This document shows positions 43,612 through 53,769 of a DNA stretch of 64,000 bases, piece by piece. The stretch is from Trichodelitschia bisporula (taxonomy: Eukaryota; Ascomycota; Dothideomycetes; Phaeotrichales; Phaeotrichaceae). The DNA lies in contig ML996703.1 of assembly GCA_010356995.1 (NCBI GenBank), positions 496,001 through 560,000 on the forward strand. Reading direction: 5' to 3'. Under the pieces are notes generated by a model, which was given only the letters and a program-made list of their open reading frames with translations, had not been told where the DNA came from and made no database searches. Numbering within the stretch: the stretch's first letter is position 1; every line of letters begins with the position of its first letter. The position numbers were made by a program, and so were the translations under genes.

Positions 43612-45330
43612 ATGGCAACGCGCAAACCCGCCCTACCTGCTGTTGGCGAGTCCCAGACTATCCCTGCGCGTCATGGAGTGGCGACCTTCGTGCCTCGCGG
43701 GCATACTGTCACTGTACGCAACACCTATGGCTCGCAGGTCGTCGACATGTGGGCGTTTGCCCTGCATGAGCCACCGCGGGATGAAGACATTGATGAGGAA
43801 GGCAAAGAGGCAAAGGAGGAGAAGGATGCACAAGCCGCTCAGGGGGAAGAATTGAAGAGCAATCCGCCGATTAAGAAAGACAAGGAAGAGAAGAAGGAAG
43901 AGCAGAAGAGTGAGAAGGAGAAGACAGCGGAGGGTGAAAAGAGGGTTGCGGGAGATAACAAGAGCGATAAGGAGGCGGAGGAAGCGGCATCGCGCAGCTG
44001 GTCATCATACATGCCGACCTTACCGACCCCATGGTCGTCTCAGTCGCAGCCGAAAGAAGAAAAGGCCGTCAAAGAGCGGAACTGGGGATCTTACCTCCCG
44101 TCCGGCGTTGGCTTCAGCTCATATGTGCCATCTAAGGCGACGCTATCTGCCTTTGCTGCCTCCCGATACCGGGATCCAGATAAGAGTTACAAGGAGCAGC
44201 TGTACGATTTCAGCAAAACGCCCGTGGGGGCTGCGAGCCTGAGCGGTAGGTCGTGCGGGACGAAACACTACTCGAGCTGATCCCATCAAGGTATCACGGC
44301 GGCGGCATCGGGTGGCGGGTATGCCGGCTCGATTTACGCGGCGTATACAACCTATAGCCGTATGTCGGACAACGGTTCGAGCCCAGGCATGGAATTCCTT
44401 AGCATGGCCCACACACGAGATGCGCTGCAACGCTTGATACCGGGAGTTGGTGACACGCTTGTGTCGAACCTCCGTGCGCCTCTGCTCACGCTTCTCGAAG
44501 ACACGAGCCCAGGCACGCACGACACTTTGATGGCAGCTTGCGATCCGCAGTTGTACAAAGAGCTCGGTCTCGAGGACTGGGAGGCACACGGGAGCTGTGC
44601 TGAGAATCTGGTACTCGCACTCAAGGAGCTGAATGAACGCAATGGACTCAAGGGGAAGAATGCCGTCGGGAGCGATGTCTCTGTCAACTCTGTCCCTGCG
44701 CCGCTACATCTTTTCATGAGCGCACCATGGACGGAGGAGGGGGACGTGGAGCTCGGGAAACCGCAAGGAAAGAGGGGGGATTACGTCAAATTCCGTGCCG
44801 AGAGGAATACGGTGCTGGTGATGAGCGCTTGTCCACAGGACATGACTGGCATCAATGGGAAGAGGCCAATGGCAGCGAATTTCGTCGTGGAAGCACCCTC
44901 AGAGGACGACCAGAAGGCTACTGAAGAGGTCGAAGCCAGTACGCAAAACTCTGCCCAAACGGCTCAAGGTCGCGAGGCTGGAAAGGTTAGCAAATCTACA
45001 GGAGAAGGGGCAGAGAAGGTGATGAAAAAGGCGAAAGAAGGGGCGGATGGAAGCGACCGTTCGCAATCGAAACCGCAGACGAAGCAGCAGCAAACCTCCG
45101 CAGCGCTGAACACCACCGGGGATGCTTCAGCAAACCGTCGGGACAGCGTCGTATCCGACCGCCAGGAGACACCCGCAACGAAGCCAAAAGCAGCCAGGAC
45201 AAGTCAGAAGCCGGCGAAGCCTCAAACGGATGACATTGGCACAAAGCGCCCATCGATGGTTGGAGATAGTATACTGGGGAACAGCAGCGAACATATTGAC
45301 CCGACTATGCTGTTTACAAATAACGGTTAG
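43612..45330 (+). CDS. DUF1989 (urea carboxylase-associated-like) protein with a large charged insert
   Basis: This is a DUF1989-family protein. The family includes urea-carboxylase-associated proteins of urea/guanidine metabolism, but fungal members are uncharacterised. Exons: 43612-44245 and 44291-45330. The sum is 1674 nt, or 557 aa. The domain begins at residues 17-57 (IPARHGVATFVPRGHTVTVR, VVDMWAFALHEP). It is then interrupted by about 180 residues of Lys/Glu-rich sequence and Trp/Ser/Pro motifs. It resumes at about 245 with FLSMAHTRDALQRL, GVGDTLVSNLRAPLLTLLED, TSPGTHDTLMAACDP, SCAENLVLAL (about 313) and VMSACPQDMTGINGKRP (about 387). The conserved Cys residues (AACDP, SCAEN, SACPQD) are present. 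The last 155 residues are a disordered Lys/Glu/Ser-rich tail. Confidence 0.87.
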
Positions 45331-45741
45331 GTTAGGGGGGAGTGGATTACTGAACTGAGATTGGATTCCGTTTTTTCAAGCCTTACGCAGTCTGCCCATA
45401 CGACCTTCAGATTTGAATACTCAGATTTTGATAAATGTCGTTCTTTCTGTACGTCCGTATGCCACCTAAAATAACATAAAACATCTGGCACCGAGACTAC
45501 GATCGGTGTTGAGCTTCTAGCGAAAGTGATTCAGTCCCACCAAGATCCCCTCATGATCTAGGAGTTAACCAGAGAGCCGATCAACCGATATCCAACCACA
45601 CCCTCAACATTAGCATAATCACACATTAAATTATGCACATATCCAACGACCGAACGTGCCGTAATAGTCCGGCAACCCGGCCTGCAGGGCCAAGGGGGTC
45701 CAAGAATTTACCAACTCAGGCTTCACCTACCACCTCACCTC
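45331..45741. other. Intergenic, convergent 3' regions
   Basis: 411 bases between the DUF1989 stop and the VPS62-like stop. It contains one tccgta copy near 45455; nothing else is seen. Confidence 0.4.
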
Positions 45742-47017
45742 CTACGGTACCAACTTCGTAAGCAGTTTCCCCTTCGCCGTCGACCAAACCTCCTTCCGAT
45801 CCAGCTTCTTGTACGCCGGCCCCGTCGGGCCCGTATCGTACTTCCACGCCAGCGTGAAGATCTCGTCTTGGCGCGGGTCATCGACCTTATACCGCAAGTC
45901 GCCCCACCGGCCCACGTAGTACAGAAACCCGACCGGGGTTTCGGGATCGTACGGCGTGAAGATACCAAGCTTGGTGGTGTCGCGGCTCAGAACTTCGGGC
46001 TTCGGCGGCTGCGTCCCAGCTGGAACGGAGGCAGGTTGCGTCCACTTGTACCAGTACGCTGATTGGACGGGGTCCCACAGCGGACCGGCTTCGGTGTAGT
46101 CATTCACGAAGCCTGGCACGGGTAGGTGGAAGTCGGCGTTGTCATGGTTGTGCAGGCCGGTGACGGCGTAGTTGGCGTGTGAGCCGTTGGCTGAGAAGAC
46201 AAGGGGCTGGAAACGTTAGCACTGTGCATCGGTCCGTCACATGTGAGCCGATAGAGACGTACCCGTAGTCCGGTTTTGTCTTTCTGTAGCGTTTTGTAGG
46301 CGAAGGCCTGCCCGCCGGAGTGCTGCGAGAGCCAGACTGACTTCGGCTCGCCGTTCACGAAGCGAACCATGGTATGCTCCCAGTCGCCGACATGGTTTCC
46401 TGGCCGGGTCAGCGGATGGAGCAAATTAAGGAGTAAATCTCTCAGCTTACCAAGATTCTTCCCCAGCACAATGCCTCCCCAATTGAAAGCATAGAAGTAC
46501 ATGTAAAATGCATCAACGGTGCCATTGCCCTTCTCCACCACAATAACAGTGCACGTGGTTGCATCTTTCGTCAAGCCATCGACGTTTGGGGTAACCCCCT
46601 TGAGCCAGTTCGGCGTCTTGGAGATGTCGTCGTTTGAAGTGAGATAAACATTCGTGCCATTGGTTCCAGCCTCGTTCATCCGGTCCATAGTATCCAGATT
46701 GTACGGGTCTGGCTTCAGGTCTGGCAGGGCATTAAAATTCACTTTCGGTGTCGTGTTTGTTAGTTGCGCGCCGATGTCCGACGGCCCATAGATGTCGTCA
46801 GAGTGGAGATACACCAATGGTGCTGCAGTATGTGAGCGTTGCGCCACATGGTGGAGGGCCACGAGCCCAGCGTACCATATTTCACGACATAGTCGGGCAC
46901 TCCTTCGGGCGCATTCGCCTTGCCCGATATTAGAGGCGGGTCCACCATTTGACCGTTGGACTTTCCAAAGCAAGAGGTAAAGAGCGCAGCGATGCGAGCC
47001 ATATTCTTGACGCGCAT
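45742..47017 (-). CDS. VPS62-like protein
   Basis: This is a member of the Vps62 family, named from a yeast vacuolar protein-sorting mutant; its molecular function is unknown. Exons in coding order: 46876-47017, 46451-46822, 46263-46399 and 45742-46206. The sum is 1116 nt, or 371 aa. Family signatures are VPDYVVKYAPLVYLHSDDIY, GPSDIGAQL, YFYAFNWGGIVLGKNLGNHV, GDWEHTMVRF (about 176-185), VWLSQHSGGQAFAY and SANGSHANYAV. The first 25 residues (MARIAALFTSCFG) may be a short secretion signal. The start is uncertain: a gtaag donor-like string overlaps the first ATG, so an upstream exon or the ATG at 47002 is possible. The C-terminus (GPAYKKLDRKEVWSTAKGKL) is typical. Confidence 0.88.
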
Positions 47018-47163
47018 CTTACCTGGGAGCGTGCGCTTTTAAACGCACGAGCGCGCCACACAGCTGAAGTGTGCTGAAAGGCTGAAGGCTGCAGGACAGC
47101 TGAGATGCACTGCAGCTAGGATCGCCGAGCTCAGCCTTTCCAGGAAGGAAACTCTCCGCCAAT

Positions 47164-47199
47164 GACTGTAACGACGGTAACGACGGTAATGACGGTAAC
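47164..47199. repeat. 9-bp tandem repeat (gacggtaac), four copies
   Basis: Units read gactgtaac, gacggtaac, gacggtaat and gacggtaac. It lies in the upstream region of the VPS62-like gene. Confidence 0.7.
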
Positions 47200-50026
47200 G
47201 ATGAATGGTCGATCAGAAACGCATGGACAAGCAGCTGAGAAACGTGCGCCTGATGTTGAGGCCAGGGAAGTGTGTTGTCGAGGAAGAGCATCGTGCAATG
47301 GCACGAGTGCCTAAATAGTATGTCTCGGAATAGGGGCCCGTCTAGAATTAAGGTTAGAAGAAATTGATAGAGGCAACATCTGAGGGCCAGTCTTAAGAGT
47401 GAAGAGATCGTCGACTTCGATGTACCAGCTTACATTAAACGTGCATTGGTTGACGCGAGATGAGTGGTCCGCTTTCGAGATGCCGATGGCCGGGATAGCG
47501 GCTTGGGACGCGGGACCGGCGGACATCCCCGTCGGCGTGGCCTCCACTGAGTCGTCGCTCCCATGACCTTCCAGATTCAACGTCGCCAACGGCATCATAT
47601 GGTGGACTACGGCATTCATGGTGATGCTGGAACGAAATCCATCCCCATGACGTCCTGATGCAGCAGGCGAAGTTCATGCTGTGCTAAAGTGCGGAGAGAA
47701 ATGCCGATATGCCTAGATGAGATCCTAGGAGCTGCCCCAGCTGACTGACATCAGGCCTGAGCTGCCGATAGGTCCTTCACTGCCATGCTTCGAAAGTCAA
47801 GTCAAGGCATCGGTGTCCGCTGGGCCAATGGATATGTTGGCGGTGGAAGTCATCCGGACAACTAAAGTTAGCAGACCCCACTTACGGTATGGAGGAGCCG
47901 TGCGTGCTGTCCGTGATTTTCATCTAACCTAGCACTGCGCGATTCTCCACGGCATACGTAACCTAGAGATGCGTGGTACGAGCCGCTTAGGAAAACCACC
48001 GACTCTCCTTTATAAGAAAGACAAAACCGCCTCTACAGCCGACTATAAGCATATCCACCGGAAGGAAGACAGCGGAGCAACGCTAAGCCATAACTGAAAA
48101 TGTTTCGCGAAGCGGACGCCTCCACCTAGTATCGATATAGGGAAGCAGGAGACGAAATGCTACCGCCACCGTTAGCATCTTGTGAATGGTCGCAGACAGC
48201 TATGCGGGCTGTCATATCGATCCTTATGCGTGCCTACATCTCCACCACCTGCTCCGCTTTAGGTATCCGCCTTTCACAAGGCATTGCGGTTGTAAAATCA
48301 TTCAGGCACTTGTCGTAATAGCTAGATCACCAACAGAAGTTCGCCTTGGAAAAGATTTTGTCACAGATCCCTGGCTTCTTGTCCCACCACAAGTTCCGAG
48401 GCGTCATCCTGGTGAACCGCGCCGTCTGGGGCTTGCCAGCGTCTAACCTTTGGAATAGCCTTGTTCTCATTGACTGCCAGGTATCTTTAGACCATATCCC
48501 ACATTTGAATCCGCAACATCCGGGCCTCTGCATTGCCAAACTGATATTACAGCAGCGCTTCTAGACAGCCTCCACTACTTCAACAGTCTCCGGTCTCTGG
48601 TGACGAGCCCCTGGTTCTATCATAACGGGCGTAGCGGATATACCTTTACTTGAGCTTCGTAGAACGAGCTGGTGTGGCTCGGTACGGGTACATAGGTGCA
48701 TCTGAGTTGTTTGAAGCATCTGAGGCAACTGCGCTGGGAATGAATAGACGATTCGAATCCAGAGTTGGTGCGGTCGCGGTTTAGAGTTTCTGCATGGCAT
48801 TTTTTGCGGTTGACCTCCGGGTTGCGTGGCGTTTTGTACGCTACGGGTAGTTCTTGATGCTGGTGCGGTTGGTGATACTCGAGACTGAGACGAGCGATCT
48901 TAGATGGTGGCAAAGACTGTTCGATGCAGCTATCACCAACCTCCATTTTTGGATCCTGCGTTCTTCCTCCTGTTCCTGAAAAGCGGTCATTCATGAACCG
49001 TCCCAGGGGGTCCCCACTTTCCTATGCACCACACTCGCGATACACCAAGAGCAAGTGCTGCACGCCGCGCGGGGAAGCTTGTCGCAAAGCTTTGCATACG
49101 AAGCAATCGGAAGCACTGGCTAGTCCGCATCGAGACCAGACGAGCAACTTGGCGTTTAGCCCAACACTCAGCCAAGCCAACTCCCAAACCTCACCACTAA
49201 AGCGAAAAATCACCGACCGAAAGGCGGGCCGCAAAACTCATGCAAAGCATCACCAGCCGCCCGAGCTGCACATTCATGGAGAGCGTTTCAGCTCCTCGTG
49301 CCGCCTTTTCCTGTTCTTGCGCGCCGCGCTTGGAGTGATGGGAATAGCAATCACAGCTACACTCGATATATGCACTCGATGACCGCATGGAAAAACACGC
49401 CTTCATCAGTTCCTGAACCGTGAGCGAAACCGAGCTCTGATCGCCGTTTGTTTAGCCCGCACGAGCTGCCGCGTTGCAACAATGCCTTACTAACAGGCGA
49501 TCCCCCACCGTCGCGCAGGCCGCCTCATGTCCGTGCGGCGCCCGCACCACACCCGCAGGAAACAACTCTCGCCTGCCCCTTCCCCACGTCTCGGTCCAGA
49601 CCAACTCTCCCGCCTCGGCGTGCCGCATCGCAGACAGTGGAGCGCGGCCAAGCGGCCCAGAGCTGTTCTGGGCGGGCCGTGATTCGGGCAGTTAAGCTTC
49701 GCGCGCGGGCTTGAAACTGAGGGGCCGCGGTTGCGACCGTGATTACCCCGCCGAGAGGCGGCTCGCGGCTTCAGTGTACTTGGCTCAGGAGCTATGCTGC
49801 GCTATGCTACTCTTCGATTCTAGGCCTACGGAAGGTGGGTTGGGGCAGCTTGGCTGTGGGACTTCGCGATACTTGGCTGTGTGGGCTATGCTTGTTAAGC
49901 ATCTATTTTGTCGGGTTTGGGGGGCATGGCAGAGGACGAGCCACTTGGCGGCGCGTCTGAGAGGTTTCGATGCTAAGTGCCCCTTGTGGATCTCCTTGGG
50001 GATGTGGATATCGAGATGGAGAGGGG

Positions 50027-50034
50027 TTTATATA
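50027..50034 (+). promoter_or_regulatory. Candidate TATA box (tttatata)
   Basis: tttatata lies about 190 nt before the ATG of the small secreted protein, followed by a C/T-rich leader. A sequence match only. Confidence 0.4.
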
Positions 50035-50219
50035 GCCCGTCGACATCGCGATGTTGAAGATCATCCACCAGCCAGCTTGAAGCTCAGCATCCTACCTTCT
50101 CTCGACTTACCTTCCATATCTTCGCTTCTTCTCTGTCGCAGGTCCGATAACCTTTCAGTATATAGATCTCCTTCATCACTTTTCAACACACTCCACTCAC
50201 ACCACCACCAACAGCAATA

Positions 50220-50900
50220 ATGCTTCCTCAATCCACCCTCCTGGCCATCCTCGCCACCCTCACTCTCACCTCCGCCCTCCCTCTCAACATCAACCTCGGT
50301 GCCTACTCACCCGCCCTGGTGGTCGGTGACGGTGAGATCTCATTCGGCAATAGCCCCGAGCGGGCCTCGCAAGTCCTCCAAACCCTCGCCTCAGGCGCAC
50401 AAAACGGCGCCGTCCCGCCCGGCACCGCCGCTCCCGCTCCCGCCGTCGCCGCCCCCGCCCCCGCCGCAAGGGAAGCCACCGTCCCGGCGCCGGTCCTCGC
50501 GTCGCCCATCGTCGTCGACGCCCAACCCGCAGCCCCGGCGGCCAAGGAAGCCTCAGCGCAGCCAGATCAGTTCATCAGCCACGCCATCACGACGGGCATC
50601 TCCAAGTACCCGAACATGGCGAAGAAGGAGAAGCGCAGCGTGAACCCGGTCGGCGCGAAGCTGCGCCGCGATCTCGATGGCTTCCGCGAGGCGCTGGCGT
50701 TTGCGCGCGATGCACAGAAGAATGCGCCTAAGGTCGAGCTGGGCTTTGGCATCACGCAGAATGCGGGGGTGTCCGTGCCCGCCAACTCGGCGGCGAATGG
50801 CGCGCTGCCGCCTGGTGAGGTGCGGGCCGAGAAGCGGGATGTTGAGGAGCGTGACGACCAGAAGCTGGGAATGACTCTGATTGCCATTTCCGAGATCTAG
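50220..50900 (+). CDS. Small secreted protein with Ala/Pro-rich centre and dibasic sites
   Basis: This is a 226-aa single-exon protein with a signal peptide (MLPQSTLLAILATLTLTSAL). The first mature stretch, INLGAYSPALVVGDGEISFG, looks conserved among ascomycete secreted proteins of unknown function, from memory only. Residues 62-115 are Ala/Pro-rich. Dibasic Kex2-type sites follow at KKEKR|SVNP, KLRR|DLDG and AEKR|DVEERDD. The protein has no Cys after the signal, so it is not a typical disulfide-rich effector. The segments between the dibasic sites are not repeats of each other. A TATA-like box and C/T-rich leader precede it. Function unknown. Confidence 0.75.
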   Translation: MLPQSTLLAILATLTLTSALPLNINLGAYSPALVVGDGEISFGNSPERASQVLQTLASGAQNGAVPPGTAAPAPAVAAPAPAAREATVPAPVLASPIVVDAQPAAPAAKEASAQPDQFISHAITTGISKYPNMAKKEKRSVNPVGAKLRRDLDGFREALAFARDAQKNAPKVELGFGITQNAGVSVPANSAANGALPPGEVRAEKRDVEERDDQKLGMTLIAISEI

Positions 50901-53769
50901 AGATGTGGAGTTCAGTGGCGACGGGTAGGGTACTGTGGAGCGGCTAAGGCGAAATCTCGGGCTCGGCTGGCTCCGTGTGGGTCGGGATCGGCATGCCGGG
51001 GCGGGTCTCGGCTGAGACAGTGTGGGGCTTGGCGCTGACTAGCCGAGTTGGGCAGGTCGTGAGCCAGTGGTACATACCATGGCGAGGGCATGGATGGCGT
51101 TTTCTTGGTGCTTTGAACTGTGTATATCTAGGCAGGCCTACTTGGTTAGCAATGGAACCAGAAGTGAAGCTACATCGAAGCACGTTGATTTTTGGATGCT
51201 TTTCGCGGCGTCGCGGGCTGAACTTGCGTGGGGAAGTATACGACTTCAGCCTTCGGAGTGGAAATGGCCATACGAGGCAGACTTTGGCAAGACTTTGGCA
51301 GGATCTATGCACTGAAGTTACTTTGCATGCCGTTTCTCTCGGTGATGTTTGTTCATCACGTTGAGCTTCGGGGTCTTGGGATGGCCGTTTCATCCATGAC
51401 TCGAGAGTTGCGCATACGAACGGCTGCAACGCTGCAGGGGCGAGATCCTTTCGGACAATGGGTGACATTTGGTAAGCCGGGATCAGAGGGAGCATGAAGC
51501 CTGACGATTACGCTCCTGATGGAATATAGCCCGGGCGATGCTGGGGGCGGAGATGCTGATTTAAAGCCTCGGAGATTCAGTTCATGCTGACAATGGTAAC
51601 GAGGACGAAGGCCTCAACGGCTCACGGTTGCCATGCATTCGCTAAGACGGAGCATGGCACATGGGAAAGAGTAAAACGTTTCACTAACATCCTTGGTCAT
51701 CGAGCCAGGTGATAAGTCACGAGATATCCCGTAGTATGACAGTGGATAACTCGCGTGGAGCAAAAACCATGGTTCATGCGATGAAGTCGCCCATCGGTGA
51801 CGATGTTGATTAGCCAAGGACCCGGTGCGCGCAAGTTCCCGTGTGGCGGGTAAGGGGGCACGAGCCACATGACAAGGTATGGCTAGGGAGCGTCAATCAT
51901 CGTAAGCGTCAACACCGTCGACAATTAGTTCCCGTAGTATCCGCTCGTCAACTTCTAGTTGGGAACTTGTTGTGCTTGTTTTGACGTCGATAGTGCCAAA
52001 TGTTGAACGAACAACAACCAGTTACCGACTTTTAGCGACATCTTCCTCTCATTTCACATCTCGTGTTTGACTTCCCCGCTCCTCAAGGTCCAGACCGATG
52101 GCGACGGGCCGAATGGCACACGGAGACAGGTCTCAGTGACCGGCAATGCGCAGGTATTTATAACCGCACGGGCTGTTCACAGTCAATGTTCGCCAGCTGA
52201 ATGGATGATACTACATCCCGTATAGTACCTCCTCGTCTGTTGGCGCTGCCAGCTTCAAGCCTTCAAGCGATGCGAGGTTTTGCGCGCTAGCAGTCCCATC
52301 ACCCTTAGCTGCAGTAACCAGAAAGACTTCGGCTTTCGCGGACTCCAATAATGTGCTTCTCCAGATACTCCCTCCTTCGCCTTACCGGGCTAGGGTTGGC
52401 ATCCAGGCGAAGTGGCGGCCAGGAACATCAAGCCATCTAGCCATTGACGCTGCTTTTAGAGCAGCCACAAGATCGGCTAGCCAATCCCGCGCAGAGAAAG
52501 ACTTTGTTTGGCCGCTGGTACCTTGCAGGGGCCGCGCATCTGGAATGCCCATGACTGCATGAAGAGCACAAATCGTGCATATTGCGCACTATTCGTAAGC
52601 TAAGCGCAAAAGCAGTGTCAAGCTTGCGATCCCGCAATCACACCCCACGCCCCGCTGTCATCCAGGGGCACAGTACCGTACTCAACCCCTCCTTCACCGG
52701 TAACCGGTCGCCGGACAGCTTCTCGTGCGGACGGCCCCTTACCCGTCCACCCCCTTTAGGGCGAAACACGTGCTGGTAATGTCAATATCGATGTCTCCTG
52801 AAAGTAAGCGTGCAGGATGAGGGTCCCACCTTCAGGAGGGAATCGGGAGTGCTCGACGAGAGCGAAGGCATTGGCCTTCACCGATCACCGAATGATATCA
52901 TGTCGACCCAGCTCTTCGATAGCTAGCCGCGATCGTCGCTCGCGTGAAATTCAAGACAGTCGATCCGGAGGCGAGCCAGTGTGCTTCTTATTCAAAGATC
53001 GTCTGGACCTAATTAAGCTTATCCCTTCTAGTCTCGCGTGCCTGTGCGAGGCTATTTGCAAGGCAGCCCGCAAGCCACGGACACGAGAAACACACTAACC
53101 CCATGCTAATCGCCAGTGGGGATTGCGAGTGGAGGCGCCAGGGCAGACTACCGTACGGTACGTTCGTGCCGCCATCCTGCTCCGAGGATAGTGCACGCCC
53201 CCATGAGCCCCCTCAGCTTCGCCATGCCAGGGATCAGACGACGCCTCAACGACAATGCGGCATCTGGAAACTGCAGGCACGGCTCATGCTCGCTAACATG
53301 GCGGTCCAGGACGACGCAGGTATGCCGGCCGGCCGTTCCGAAGGAGCATGCTGCCTGTCGAAGGCAGGCATATGGGCGTCAATATGCGCCACACCGCATC
53401 CTCCCTGCCATCATTCTGGACTGCGGCCTTTCCACTTCCAGCCTCGCGAGCTTGCGTTGCCGACTTGGACCCGCTACGGTTGAGAGAGTCCCAAGGCAGG
53501 GGCTTGAACTAGCTTCCGGCAGGCTGTTGGCGGTGGAGATGGCGCTCACGGTTGAACACGAAGGGGAATCATGGCGTTAATATGACTAGGAGGCCGCGCC
53601 CAGCGGCTTTTCTCTCCCATCTTGCTGAATTCTCACGAGCTGTTGTGTAGGTGATCATCTTTGCGGACTATTGTTCGCGTCCTTTCATTGTGTGTGAGAG
53701 CAGTCACGATCATTACGGCCTCGGCCATCCAGTCTTTCCCAAGTCGTTCATTTAGCATTATCGTTAATC
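50901..53769. other. Long gene-poor region upstream of the chitinase
   Basis: 2.9 kb. Several overlapping frames (for example 53103-53483 and 53116-53580) have no motif and no splice structure I could join. I see no transposon remnant, RNA gene or tandem repeat. Confidence 0.4.

Larger units (their letters stand above)
47018..50219. other. Long gene-poor region
   Basis: 3.2 kb between the VPS62-like gene and a small secreted-protein gene. Open frames are short and overlapping; the longest ATG-started one (48620-48994, minus, 124 aa) has no recognisable feature. A nine-base tandem repeat lies at 47164-47199. A TATA-like element lies at 50027-50034. I see no degenerate transposase or RNA gene. 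Confidence 0.4.

Noticed and set aside
48740-48775. B-box-like attcgaatcc
   Set aside because: The flanking bases do not form a T-arm stem and no A box lies upstream.
48620-48994. 124-aa minus-strand ORF with an ATG
   Set aside because: No signal peptide, TM, domain or composition bias; consistent with chance in a gene-poor stretch.
53103-53580. Two overlapping plus-strand frames upstream of the chitinase
   Set aside because: Neither resembles a known family, and they overlap in different frames, which suggests chance openness in GC-rich DNA.
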